DNA of 64,000 nucleotides. Source: Lentzea aerocolonigenes (lineage in GTDB: Bacteria; Actinomycetota; Actinomycetes; Mycobacteriales; Pseudonocardiaceae). The notes beneath the pieces were generated by a model, which saw nothing but the letters and a program-made list of their open reading frames with translations, had not been told where the DNA came from and made no database searches. Location: positions 682,001 to 746,000 of the forward strand of contig NZ_BBOJ01000001.1 of the NCBI RefSeq assembly GCF_000974445.1, in the 5' to 3' direction. The position numbers and the translations under genes are program-made. The number at the start of each line of letters is the position of its first letter. Position 1 is the stretch's first letter. Below are positions 43,471 through 52,045 of this stretch, piece by piece.

Positions 43471-43950
43471 CTACTTCTCAGCTGGCCATATCTGGATGAG
43501 CCACTGCTCCAGGCCTTCAGCGAAGCTGGCTGGTTCAGCCGCTTCAGCGGCCTGGATCTCGGCTTGGCCGCTTACGTAGGCCCGCACGTTGTATGTTCCA
43601 GCCGCAGGTAGGACAAGGGTTTCATCGCCCATGGCCGCGGTGATCGACCACAGCCGCAACTCTGTGCCGTCAGTCGAGAAGGTGGCGTCAGCGGTGGCGT
43701 CGAACGGCTCGTCACGAGCCGGTGGCTGAGTTGCCCACAGCTCAACTCGGATCGCAGGAGAATGGTCGCTCTCGGCGCTTTGGAACAGCACGCCACCGCG
43801 CCCACCGGCTAGCAACCAGTTGCCTCCTGGAGGTACCGGAACTTCGGCTGCGGCGTGCATGCGTGCCATGTCTTGTAGGCAAAACTGCCCGTACTCCACA
43901 TCCACTGTGTCATCAACGGCCGAAAGAGGAGCAGACGGTGCGCCAGTCAT
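43471..43950 (-). CDS. ComJ/Nin-like protein (nuclease-inhibitor family)
   Basis: 159 residues, beta-rich, no signal peptide. VEYGQFCLQD near residue 20, a GRGGVLFQSAESDHSPAIRVELW stretch and the run from PFDAT through TELRLWSITAAMG to YNVRAYVSGQ fit, segment by segment, what I recall of B. subtilis ComJ (Nin), the inhibitor of the DNA-entry nuclease NucA. Its neighbour upstream on the same strand encodes a NucA/NucB-domain protein, which supports the reading as the cognate inhibitor. A hairpin lies between the genes, so separate promoters are possible. Confidence 0.6.
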   Translation of the reverse strand: MTGAPSAPLSAVDDTVDVEYGQFCLQDMARMHAAAEVPVPPGGNWLLAGGRGGVLFQSAESDHSPAIRVELWATQPPARDEPFDATADATFSTDGTELRLWSITAAMGDETLVLPAAGTYNVRAYVSGQAEIQAAEAAEPASFAEGLEQWLIQIWPAEK

Positions 43951-43997
43951 ATCTAGCAGTGTAGGCCTGCAGGCAAGCGTGAAGTTCTATCAAGTGC

Positions 43998-44039
43998 CTG
44001 TGTGGGTGATCGCGAAGGGCCGCACGACCACCCACACAG
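43998..44039. terminator. Hairpin between nuclease and ComJ-like gene
   Basis: CTGTGTGGGTG at 43998-44008 pairs perfectly with CACCCACACAG at 44029-44039 (11 bp, 20-nt loop). No T-run on the minus strand; it may attenuate rather than end transcription. Confidence 0.55.
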
Positions 44040-44064
44040 CGAGGGCGCTAAAAAGCAACCAGCC

Positions 44065-45465
44065 TTACGGCGTGATGATCACATAGAACGGGTCACCGTC
44101 GAGGATTCGGTCACGACTCATCCAAGCTCCGTAATACCGGCCCGCCGCGCCGTTGTGCTCTCTTGAGACAGGGCGGACAGCGTATCCCCAGATCGAGTCG
44201 GGCTTGACTGCGGCGGAGTTTTGGTAGGTGGTCGCAAATGGATACTCGTCGCATTCCATTTTAATGTTTGAGTTGGTCGGGTGCTTGGTGTAGTTGCTGG
44301 TGAAAAACTCCTTGCATGTGCGTTTGATCTTTCGGCGGGATGCTTTGATCAGCTTGCCGTCGTCGTAGTCCTTGTAGAGCCGGGTCAAGGGGGTTCCTTG
44401 GTATGCTCCAGGAACTGGCTTTCCCCCAGGAGGTGCGATCCGTGGACCTCCTGCCTGGGCGTCGCGAATAAACGATGCCGACTCGCCCATGTCAGCATGA
44501 GACGCACTCATCTGAAGAGATGATAGTGCGGCATGGAAAACGCACTTCCCGTTGACGTCGTACACGTAAGAGGCGGAATCGCAGCGCAAGGGGGTGCTTT
44601 TCAACGTGACTGAGTTTGGCGGCGCGCCTGTCGAAGCGCCGGTGAGAACGAAGCCGTAGGCGAAGTACCCGCGCAGTTCTGCCTTGTACTTGTCTTGTGG
44701 CACCGCGGTAGTGGACGTACGAACGGTAAAGCCAAACGGGAATCCGTTGTAAGTGGTTTTCCACTGCTGGACCGTGAAGCCGACACCCACTGCGGGCGTA
44801 TGTGAGTCGGCAGAGCAAGTGCTGGTGCGCAGCGGGTCGGCATTGTTGCAGCCAAGGTTCAATGAAATGAGGCCTTCGTTGGAGCGTCCATCAAGATCCT
44901 TGAAGCGCATTCGAAAGCCGAACTCGATGTCCTGCGTCGCCGGTGTGCTCGTGGCGATCATGGTCACATCGAAATATGAAGTGCCGATCTGAACATAGAC
45001 GCCATTGACTAGCTCCATGTGTCGAACGGCAACGACACTCGTTGAACACATATTGAACTTGTCCTTGAACCACCACCCGTTATCACCCGCCTGGCCTTCG
45101 CACTCCTCGTAGCCGATGGCCGAGGCAGGGAGGTATTCTCCAGTCTTCTCGTTGTATTGCTTGGGGTCGTTGACGATCACAAACCGCTTGTCGTAAGCCG
45201 GGTTATAGAGAGCTTCGCCCTTTGGTGCGCGTTCGACCAACTTGTCGAGTTCGGACTCAAGGGTCGTAGGCGGCTTATCTGAAGGCCCCATCGTAAGGGT
45301 GGCAGGAGCGTCGCCGGTTTGAACGCCGGTGGGCAGAACGGGTGCCTGAGGTTGAGCGGCTGACGCCGGTGCGGGTGATGCGGCAGCAACATCAGTGAGC
45401 ACCACACTCGCGGCAAATGCGAGCATGAGCAGTGAGGTTCTAAGCTTTGAGCGTTTCATGTTCAC
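44065..45465 (-). CDS. Secreted protein with C-terminal NucA/NucB nuclease domain
   Basis: 466 residues. Signal peptide (LRTSLLMLAFAASVVLTDVAAASPAPA). A long N-terminal region (about 40-330) with several Cys and Tyr-rich beta stretches is unassigned. The C-terminus carries CDEYPFATTYQ (Cys about 405) and EHNGAAGRYYG...GDPFYVII (Asn about 438), matching the DEW/DEYP and N-x-GA-G motifs of NucA/NucB DNases. Catalytic Asp-Glu are present. A secreted DNase, perhaps an antibacterial toxin. It lies between an FG-GAP protein and a ComJ-like protein and is AT-richer than the backbone. Confidence 0.72.
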   Translation of the reverse strand: MNMKRSKLRTSLLMLAFAASVVLTDVAAASPAPASAAQPQAPVLPTGVQTGDAPATLTMGPSDKPPTTLESELDKLVERAPKGEALYNPAYDKRFVIVNDPKQYNEKTGEYLPASAIGYEECEGQAGDNGWWFKDKFNMCSTSVVAVRHMELVNGVYVQIGTSYFDVTMIATSTPATQDIEFGFRMRFKDLDGRSNEGLISLNLGCNNADPLRTSTCSADSHTPAVGVGFTVQQWKTTYNGFPFGFTVRTSTTAVPQDKYKAELRGYFAYGFVLTGASTGAPPNSVTLKSTPLRCDSASYVYDVNGKCVFHAALSSLQMSASHADMGESASFIRDAQAGGPRIAPPGGKPVPGAYQGTPLTRLYKDYDDGKLIKASRRKIKRTCKEFFTSNYTKHPTNSNIKMECDEYPFATTYQNSAAVKPDSIWGYAVRPVSREHNGAAGRYYGAWMSRDRILDGDPFYVIITP

Positions 45466-45495
45466 CTTCGCAGGATGATGGCGATTTTGGCGGCC

Positions 45496-46548
45496 TCAGG
45501 TGACGATGTCGTAGTTTTGCCAATTTGAACTGAGGCGAACGCCGGGCTCTAGGGTGTTTTGACTGGCGCCTTGCTTAGGGGTTCGTACCTTGAAAACCCA
45601 GAGCTCGCCGTTGCGCTTGACAACCACGATGTCGTCGGTGCCATCACCGGTGACATCGGCTGCAGCCCCTAACCGTCGGTCGTATGCGAACACGTCCGGA
45701 GCGTTGTCGAACCGGCGCATCAACGTGCCCCACGGCCAAGTATTTTCGGAAACTTGGCCGTGACTGTTCGCGTAGTAGTTCAACTGGAGATCGCCAGTAC
45801 CCATGACGCCAAAGTCGGGCATGTCTGAATACCAGTTCGTTAAGAACCAGAAGTCGGTGTTGCTGAGGCTGGGGCCTTGAGTGCGCGGTCCCGCCTGAAT
45901 CTGAGGCCCGAAGGTGTTGACGCCATTCAACGAACGAGTGTTCGCCTGAAATTTTAGTCCTGCGCTCTTGCTTAACCAAAGGAGATCGTCGTAGCCATCG
46001 TTATCCGCGTCGGTAGGCCACAAGCGGTAGGCTTCCTGGTATCCACTGCCGACCTGATACGGCCCGGTCCACGTAGCGGCCCCGTTGAAAGTGCCGGTAT
46101 GGGGGTACAGCCACAGCGTGCCGTCGGGCTTTCGGCCAATAATGTCGCCGAGATAGCTTTCCTTCTCGGCTTCTTCGGTTCCATCCTTCGCAGGTGAGTC
46201 GACGAAGTTGCCGATGCCGATCCAGTTGAAGATGTTCCACCCTGTGCCGGTGACGAGTGGAGGCAGATACGTGGAGGTACCGCTGAAGGCGCCCGAATGG
46301 ACGTGGACAGAAAGCTCGCCATTTGTTGCGTTGCGGGTCACCAGGTCTGGCCAGTTGTCTCCGGTCACATCGTAGGCGTGAGCGGCAGACAAGAAGGATC
46401 CGCTGTCAAATGCCCCCATTGCTTCGCCAGCGGGTTGAGGTATGGGAGCGGCCGATGAACTCGGCGCAAAAATGACCATGCTGGACGCAAATAGGAAGAC
46501 CGCTGCGACCTTCTGGTACCGCCGTGCGGTCGATGATCTCAATCTCAT
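45496..46548 (-). CDS. Secreted FG-GAP/VCBS-repeat protein
   Basis: 350 residues from ATG 46548, with GGGGA five bases upstream. Signal peptide (VAAVFLFASSMVIFAPSSSAAP). Repeats with calcium-type loops DVTGDNWPDLVTR, DADNDGYDDLLWL and DVTGDGTDDIVVV mark a beta-propeller of the FG-GAP type. Such proteins bind polysaccharides, proteins or surfaces. It ends 30 bp before the secreted nuclease gene, so the two are probably cotranscribed and may act together outside the cell. Confidence 0.8.
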   Translation of the reverse strand: MRLRSSTARRYQKVAAVFLFASSMVIFAPSSSAAPIPQPAGEAMGAFDSGSFLSAAHAYDVTGDNWPDLVTRNATNGELSVHVHSGAFSGTSTYLPPLVTGTGWNIFNWIGIGNFVDSPAKDGTEEAEKESYLGDIIGRKPDGTLWLYPHTGTFNGAATWTGPYQVGSGYQEAYRLWPTDADNDGYDDLLWLSKSAGLKFQANTRSLNGVNTFGPQIQAGPRTQGPSLSNTDFWFLTNWYSDMPDFGVMGTGDLQLNYYANSHGQVSENTWPWGTLMRRFDNAPDVFAYDRRLGAAADVTGDGTDDIVVVKRNGELWVFKVRTPKQGASQNTLEPGVRLSSNWQNYDIVT

Positions 46549-47272
46549 GTTTTCCCCAATGAGTGCGATTGCAAAGCGCAGGCGCAACTGGGATTCGATC
46601 GACGAATGGAATGTGAACACGCACGCGTGTGCGACGGCGAGATTGGCGATACTAAAATATTGATGGCCTGCTCGCGCGCAGCTGTGATGGTTATGTGAGC
46701 TGCACTTGTCGACTAGCCGCTACTGGTTTCGAGCCTACTGAGTGCGTCGGTTCCCAGTGCGCATACGTGAACCATCGTGCCCCCTCCATCGGCGTACCCT
46801 CCCCAAGGCGCCGCCGATGAACGTAGCGGCATTGAGCGGACTTATGTGAGGTGGATTCAGCAATCACCTGATTAGCCGCAAAGAGGGCAAGCTGGCGGTC
46901 ACCGGTCGCGTGGCTTGATCTCTAGAACACTGGGCTGTTCGTGCTCAGCTGCGTCCAACGGGTACCCGCTGATTGCTCGCTGTCACAGCGGTATCGCAGT
47001 TCGCTATGTGTCGATGTTTGCCGGCGGGCGGGCTCAGGGTCGGCGAAGCGCACCAGCTCGCACCGCGAGCTGGTGCGCGGTGTCGAGGTGCAGGTCCCGC
47101 GCACAACGCACGGCAGTGAAAGAACTTCAGGCCGTTGTCTAGGTCGATCTGGCGCTGATGTTGTCCCGGTTCAGAGCTGAAGTTTGCGGTTCTCGCTGGT
47201 AGACGACCTAAGTTTCCTCTTGCGTTGGTTCGCGGTCAGCAGCTCGCAGCCAAGCGGCTCCAGCCTGGCGGC
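46549..47272. other. 724-bp non-coding region with a perfect hairpin
   Basis: No credible gene. GCGCACCAGCTCGC at 47048-47061 and GCGAGCTGGTGCGC at 47065-47078 pair perfectly over 14 bp with a 3-nt loop and no T-run. The sequence GCGGCATTGAGCGGAC at 46826-46841 is repeated exactly at 36232-36247. The position before an excisionase-like gene makes this a candidate control or transfer-origin region. Confidence 0.5.
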
Positions 47273-47554
47273 GTGACGAACTCAGCCGAGGAACCGAAGA
47301 AGCTCTTCTTCACGGTCGCCGAGGCGGCCAGGGTGCTACGCGTCGACCAGGCCACCATCTACCGCTCGATCCGCGAGGACGCCTTCCCTGCGGTCCGGCT
47401 CCGCACGCGCTACGTGGTTCCAGCCGCCGCGATCGAGCAGATGATCGCTCGCGTCATGGAGTCCGGTGGTGTGGTGGATATTGCGGAGATGACAAGGCAG
47501 CGCCGGGAGGAGAAGGAGTTCGAGCGGCAGCAGCATCGAGGCAAGGCGTGGTAG
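47273..47554 (+). CDS. Excisionase-like HTH DNA-binding protein
   Basis: 93 residues from GTG 47273. LFFTVAEAARVLRVDQATIYRSIREDAFPAVRLRTRYVVP (about 11-50) is the MerR-like winged HTH of the Xis/HTH_17 family; the C-terminus is basic and helical. In integrative elements such proteins direct excision or control replication genes. No integrase is next to it; one may lie past the right edge. Confidence 0.75.
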   Translation: MTNSAEEPKKLFFTVAEAARVLRVDQATIYRSIREDAFPAVRLRTRYVVPAAAIEQMIARVMESGGVVDIAEMTRQRREEKEFERQQHRGKAW

Positions 47555-47669
47555 AGCGCGCGCCTCGACGCGCCAATGAACGCATGAGGATTCATGCGGT
47601 GCAGAGGTATCCGCGTGATCCTCGCCCTGATCAACAGGGAGCGACTGGGGCCACCCACCTGCGACCACT

Positions 47670-47957
47670 TCAATCGGTCGGGCGAAGACGTTGCACTGCC
47701 GCGCGAGCGGTTCTCAAGTCGATCATCAGCTCGTTCTCGATCGCGCGTGCAAGCGCATCATCGTCGAGATCGTCCGGAAACTCTTGGGACACAACGGGTT
47801 TCGAGGTGTGCTTGTGTTTGACCCTGATCTTTCGGTCGGTTGTGAAGTGCTCGAACGTCCGCTCTCCGGAGGATGGTAGGACACCAGGCCTGGTGAGGTA
47901 CACGGCGTGACCGTCGTCCTGATTGTGTTCGACTTCCCATCTGTCCTCGCGGCTCAT
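47670..47957 (-). CDS. Small hypothetical protein
   Basis: 95 residues from ATG 47957, with AGGAG ten bases upstream. Mixed charged and polar, with a basic DRKIRVKHKHTSK stretch and an acidic DDLDDDALARAIENELM helix. No family recognised. Confidence 0.5.
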   Translation of the reverse strand: MSREDRWEVEHNQDDGHAVYLTRPGVLPSSGERTFEHFTTDRKIRVKHKHTSKPVVSQEFPDDLDDDALARAIENELMIDLRTARAAVQRLRPTD

Positions 47958-48094
47958 GATCACCAACTCCTGCGACGGGAGCCAAGCCTACAACCAGCCA
48001 AAACGCCTCTACCAGTGCGTTCACTCCAGTGCGTACTTTCAGGACCCTGGCTTGCGGGTCAAGAAAGTGATCGATAGCGCGTTCCAGATAATGA

Positions 48095-48910
48095 TTAGCT
48101 GAGCCAGTTTCGAACCGCCTCGATCACCTGGGCCTGCCACTTCTGGCTCTGAGGGTGGGCGTACTCCGGATCGTCGTGGACGGCGAACCCGTGCTGGGAG
48201 CCTTCGAGCTCCAGCAGCTGGTGCTTGCACGTGAGTTGGCCGTTGGCCTCGCGGGACGAATCCACCGGGATGAAGGTGTCCTCGGTGCCGTGCACGATCA
48301 AGGTAGGTGCCGCGATCTCGCCGAGCACCGTCCTCGGCTGCAACCAGAACACCTCGTTCAGGATCGGCCTGCCGAGCTTGAAGGTCGGTGAGTGGCCGAG
48401 GTAGCCCTGCTCAAGGAGCTGCTCGGCGCCTCGGTCGTTGATGTAGCCGTTCTCCCACGCCTTCTTCTCGTCAACGAAGCGCTTCTTGTAGTCGATGAGC
48501 GGGTTGAAGAGCACCAGGCGGCTGATCGCCTCCGGCCGCTTCGCTGCGTAGTACGCCGCCGTACCGCCGGAGAAGCTGGCAGCGACGATCGACGGCGGCT
48601 GCACGTTCGCGAACTCGTTCAGGTGGTCGAGCCCAGAGTCGATCGCATTCAGTACCGCAGAGAGTGACAGGTCTTCCTGGCGTCCTTCGCTCTCGCCGTG
48701 GCCGGGAAGGTCGAATCGCAGCGAGGCGATGCCGGCCTCGGCGAGACCGCTGGCCAGTCGCGTGAAGAAGCCGCCCTCTTCGCGGGTGACTCCTGCACCG
48801 TGAACCAACAGCACCGCGTGCCGCGGCGAGCCATCAGGTGCATCGAACGTTCCCGCGAGCTTCAAGCCGTCATGCGTGCGCACGGTGGTGCTGATGCTGC
48901 GGGTGCTCAT
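48095..48910 (-). CDS. Alpha/beta hydrolase
   Basis: 271 residues. LVHGAGVTREEGGFF (oxyanion region), RFDLPGHGESEG, nucleophile elbow AASFSGGTAAYY (Ser about 118), IVHGTEDTFIPVDSS (acid) and SQHGF (catalytic His). This is the serine-aminopeptidase-like (hydrolase_4) group, often esterases or peptidases. Single-gene unit; about 450 bp of apparently empty sequence follow on its 5' side. Confidence 0.83.
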   Translation of the reverse strand: MSTRSISTTVRTHDGLKLAGTFDAPDGSPRHAVLLVHGAGVTREEGGFFTRLASGLAEAGIASLRFDLPGHGESEGRQEDLSLSAVLNAIDSGLDHLNEFANVQPPSIVAASFSGGTAAYYAAKRPEAISRLVLFNPLIDYKKRFVDEKKAWENGYINDRGAEQLLEQGYLGHSPTFKLGRPILNEVFWLQPRTVLGEIAAPTLIVHGTEDTFIPVDSSREANGQLTCKHQLLELEGSQHGFAVHDDPEYAHPQSQKWQAQVIEAVRNWLS

Positions 48911-49044
48911 CCCAGGCTCCTTGAGGTCGAAGGTGACCTCTTCATGATTCCCACCCGCGGCCCTGCCTAGCTACCTGGTGAGGCATGAAGAACACCAAGC
49001 ACCAAACTGCGCGCTCCAGAGTTTGCGCAGTTCAAGCATGGTGG

Positions 49045-49060
49045 TGTCCGGTTCCTGCCC
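49045..49060 (+). repeat. Direct repeat copy 1 (second at 50714-50729)
   Basis: TGTCCGGTTCCTGCCC occurs here and at 50714-50729, with weaker similarity for about 15 bp on the right (GAACTGTCC versus AAACCGTCC). The copies flank the 2-helix membrane gene. This lies in the gene-poor stretch 48911-49368. Confidence 0.5.
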
Positions 49061-49368
49061 TTGAACTGTCCGGTCTTCAAGGCCCAGGTTGCCGGATGGG
49101 TCCAGTGACATGGTCTGCGGTACGAAGCGTGTTGCTTGGTGGAAGACCAAGCTGGCAAGCAGTGGCCCGACGGCGGCGGAGCTGTAGCGATTTCAGTTTG
49201 TCATGTATCTGGCATTGAAATCTCGGCCACCGAACACTCGGTAATCGCGGCAACGTACCCGAACGTACCATCCCATCCGAGCAGGGCTCGACTTACGCTC
49301 ATTGGTCAAACGCACGCACGAGCGGCGAGGTGGAGGAGTGTTCAAGCACGCCACGAGGGGAGAGCACA

Positions 49369-50265
49369 GTGTTCAAGAGCTTCCTTGAGTGGCTTGACGA
49401 ATATCTACAGCGTGAGGACTCGACGGCGGTTGTTAGAGCAGTCGTTGGCCTTATGGGATTCGCCGGCCTACTCGGCACCGTGTTGGGAAGTTCGGTCGTT
49501 CGCGGTGGCGGTTTCGTTGCGATCTCCTTGTTTGTTATCTCGGTAATTCTCTTGCTGCTTGCTGACCGGAGGAAACTTAAGAAGAAATATGACTCGCACC
49601 GCAAGTTCCTTCGACGCTACTGTGACTTTATCGCCGAGCATCACAGCCGCCCTCTCATCCGCATCACGCTGTGGAAGCAGGTTGCGTTCATTCAAGCGAA
49701 TGGTGATGTGCGAGAGATACTGCGGATAAACGCCGTTGCGGAGAGGCGCGAAGTGTACTTCCTTCGGTTCCGCGCAGGCGGTGGCGAGGCGGAGCTGTCC
49801 AAACGTCAGCAGCGTAGGGTGAAGGTCAACGCCCGTGCCATTACAGTGAACGGCCAACGCGGGCCACGGTGGGAAGTGACGCGGTCTTGGCTCCCGGATG
49901 GCCGCTTGAACTCAATTGTTCACTTCCATGAGCCAGTGCGTAGAGGCGGGAAGATAGACATCGAGATTGAGCGATTCTGGCCGGGTAAGTGCGCACCTCT
50001 AATGCGTGAAGGTGCCACTGAGCCGTTTACGTTCCGATTCACCGGGCTCATGCCTGCGGATGCCATTGAGCACACAGTTGTGCTTCCTCTAGGCTTTAGT
50101 GCCTACTACGACACAGTAGGCTTCGTTGAGCCCGATCCAAGATTTTCGGTGACCGTAGGAGAAGACGACGAAAGTCGTCGAACATTTACCTTCCGCGGTC
50201 AGATACTTGTGCCTAAGAAGGACTTCGGGATGCGCCTCGATGTGACGAAGCCCGCATCCCGATGA
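49369..50265 (+). CDS. Membrane protein with two N-terminal helices and a beta-rich domain
   Basis: 298 residues from GTG 49369 (GAGGGGAGAG upstream). Two helices (about 22-42 and 47-66), then a basic linker RRKLKKKYDSHRKFLRRYC and a long cytoplasmic domain with many beta-type segments. I cannot assign a family. The 2-helix plus beta layout resembles some stress or defence effectors, but no sensor gene is beside it. It stands alone and ends in a terminator hairpin. Confidence 0.65.
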   Translation: MFKSFLEWLDEYLQREDSTAVVRAVVGLMGFAGLLGTVLGSSVVRGGGFVAISLFVISVILLLLADRRKLKKKYDSHRKFLRRYCDFIAEHHSRPLIRITLWKQVAFIQANGDVREILRINAVAERREVYFLRFRAGGGEAELSKRQQRRVKVNARAITVNGQRGPRWEVTRSWLPDGRLNSIVHFHEPVRRGGKIDIEIERFWPGKCAPLMREGATEPFTFRFTGLMPADAIEHTVVLPLGFSAYYDTVGFVEPDPRFSVTVGEDDESRRTFTFRGQILVPKKDFGMRLDVTKPASR

Positions 50266-50281
50266 CCCGGGATGCGGGCTT
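50248..50281. terminator. Terminator overlapping the stop codon
   Basis: AAGCCCGCATCCCG at 50248-50261 and CGGGATGCGGGCTT at 50268-50281 pair perfectly over 14 bp; the upstream gene's TGA lies in the loop. Confidence 0.85.
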
Positions 50282-50296
50282 ACTTGCTGTCGACTT

Positions 50297-50326
50297 CTAG
50301 TCGTCGCCTTCGGTGCTGCCACCCAT
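50297..50326 (-). CDS. Nine-codon ORF with a good ribosome site
   Basis: On the minus strand AGGAG is followed by ATG and then MGGSTEGDD and a stop. It ends 15 bp from the terminator of the convergent gene. A regulatory peptide, a modified-peptide precursor or a chance match are all possible; no modification enzyme is near. Confidence 0.25.
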   Translation of the reverse strand: MGGSTEGDD

Positions 50327-50840
50327 TGTGGTGTTTCTCCTATTTAGGGTTGCCACTTCAAGAATACAACCATCGCACGCATGGGTAAATGGGTGTAATC
50401 CTGTGTGGCAACGGTATGTAGTTGGTCGTGCGCTAGAACGTCGAACCGACGGGCGCTGCTAGCTCCCTGATCGATCCGTCATGGCGCGCACCTTATGCCA
50501 CGTGATGGCGATCGCACTGCGCGGCTCGCGGTCCATCGGATGAAGCCTGTATCGGCAGGGATGGGCCAGTGTTACTAGTTGTACATGCTGTAGCTCAAAG
50601 CTCACTGTAGGGGTAACCCGCTTGCGGCCAGCTAACCGCACTGCGTGGACTCTCAACCGCTCCACTGCTCTCGACAGGATGAAGCGCGGTATTTGCTCAG
50701 CTCAACCGTGTGATGTCCGGTTCCTGCCCGCAAACCGTCCTGTTCACAAGATCGCTGAGCCGAGACTCTGGCGTCTCGGGCTTGAAGCCAAGATCGGGCG
50801 CTTCAAGCCACGTGGACAGGTGCGTGAGGGGGCGCTGCAG

Positions 50841-51461
50841 GTGGCGACGAAGAGCGGCGTTGGGATTGTGCCGATCTTGCTGCTCGTGGTGGCGGCCGTG
50901 GTCTTCGGGCCGCAGCTCGTCGACGAGGCCAAAGACAAGTTCGCTGACCTCACCACCGATACCTCGGTGGCTTACCAGGTGGCGCCCGGCGCTAAGCCCA
51001 AGACCGACAAGTGCACCGCGGACCAGCTGTTGAAGCAGCGCCAGTGCGACGACTTGAAGGTCGTGCTCATCGACGCCGCCAAGATGCCCTTCATCACCCA
51101 GAACATCGCGCTGGCGTGGGCGGAGGGCAAGCCGTTCACTCTGCACAAGGGAGCGCCCGGTTCAGACGCAGGCCGGCGCGCCGCGGTGTGTGGCAACTTC
51201 AAAGCGCAGTTCGCGAAGGGCAGCTGCGATGAGTACGCCTTCGCCTCCAGCGTCGAGGGCGGCGTCGCCGCCAACGTGCGCATCATGGAAGTGCCGCTTC
51301 GTGAACAGAACTGTCAAGGTGGCACGCTTCGGCAGGAGTACCGCCGGGCTGGCATCGTGGAGGGCACCGCCTTCACCGTCATCATCACCAACCCGGAGAA
51401 GATCGCCACCGGGCCATACGCGGGTGTGGACATCGCGAAGGAGCAGTCGTGCGGGAGCTGA
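50841..51461 (+). CDS. Membrane-anchored NucA/NucB-like nuclease
   Basis: 206 residues from GTG 50841, with GAGGGGG eight bases upstream; the longer frame to 50622 has no family-like sequence. N-terminal helix (GVGIVPILLLVVAAVVFGP) as signal or anchor. The C-terminal half has CDEYAFASSVEGGVAANV (Cys about 129) and REQNCQGGTLRQEY (Asn about 157), equivalent to the DExxxA and N-x-G motifs of NucA/NucB. The 3' end overlaps the next gene by 13 bp. The second such nuclease in the island. Confidence 0.65.
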   Translation: MATKSGVGIVPILLLVVAAVVFGPQLVDEAKDKFADLTTDTSVAYQVAPGAKPKTDKCTADQLLKQRQCDDLKVVLIDAAKMPFITQNIALAWAEGKPFTLHKGAPGSDAGRRAAVCGNFKAQFAKGSCDEYAFASSVEGGVAANVRIMEVPLREQNCQGGTLRQEYRRAGIVEGTAFTVIITNPEKIATGPYAGVDIAKEQSCGS

Positions 51462-52045
51462 TCGACCGCTACCAGTGGGTGCAGCAGCTCGATGTGGTGA
51501 TGACCTTCGCCGTCATCCAGGGGCGCAGCGTGGACGAGGTGGTGCGCATCTACGGCGGGGACCCCGCGCAGAGCCAGCTCATGACCACCATCGAGGCCGA
51601 GGATGCTGGGCTCGACGATGGTGACGACTTCTACTTCCAGGTGTTCGAGCATCAGGACGCCGTGGTGGCGCTCGAGAGCAACGGCTGGAGCGGCACTGTC
51701 CCGGAGGTCGCTCGGCGCGCGTCTGCTGACGACGGCCACTTCTTCTCGGTGCACTGGAACGCCAACGGGATGTTTCGCATCACCGAGGCCCGCGGCGGCA
51801 AGGTGACGGCCTACTTCGAGCCCACATTCGGCGTCGAACCGGCCGCGCCCGAAGACGTCATGCCCGAGTGGGCCGAAGGGCTTGAACTCCAACCCGCCGA
51901 GCTCCGGGCGGCGTGCCTTGCGCTCGTGGAGCAGGAGACGGGCGTGGCCTTCGAGGAGGAGTGGCTGGTGAAGAAGCTGCCCACCTTCCGGATCCCTGAC
52001 CCGGATGAGCTGCTCCGTGACGTTGAGGGCGCGCGAACGCCGTAA
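51449..52045 (+). CDS. DUF6461-family protein, possible partner of the nuclease
   Basis: 198 residues. The pattern from VMTFAVIQGRSVDEVVRIYGGDP, through FYFQVFEHQDAVVALESNGWSGTVPEVARRAS, FFSVHWNANG and the C-terminal ALVEQETGV...EEEWL fits actinobacterial DUF6461 proteins. Function of the domain is not known to me; frequent association with toxins or immunity clusters is suspected. Its 13-bp overlap with the nuclease gene means tight co-expression, as expected of an immunity or control protein. Confidence 0.6.
   Translation: MRELIDRYQWVQQLDVVMTFAVIQGRSVDEVVRIYGGDPAQSQLMTTIEAEDAGLDDGDDFYFQVFEHQDAVVALESNGWSGTVPEVARRASADDGHFFSVHWNANGMFRITEARGGKVTAYFEPTFGVEPAAPEDVMPEWAEGLELQPAELRAACLALVEQETGVAFEEEWLVKKLPTFRIPDPDELLRDVEGARTP

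Noticed and set aside
46915-47200. Short frames of 60-79 codons on both strands
   Set aside because: They read through the perfect hairpin, lack ribosome sites and have no protein-like composition.
49369-50265. CBASS effector of the two-helix/beta-barrel type (Cap15-like)
   Set aside because: Only the general layout agrees; no CD-NTase or other CBASS gene is nearby.
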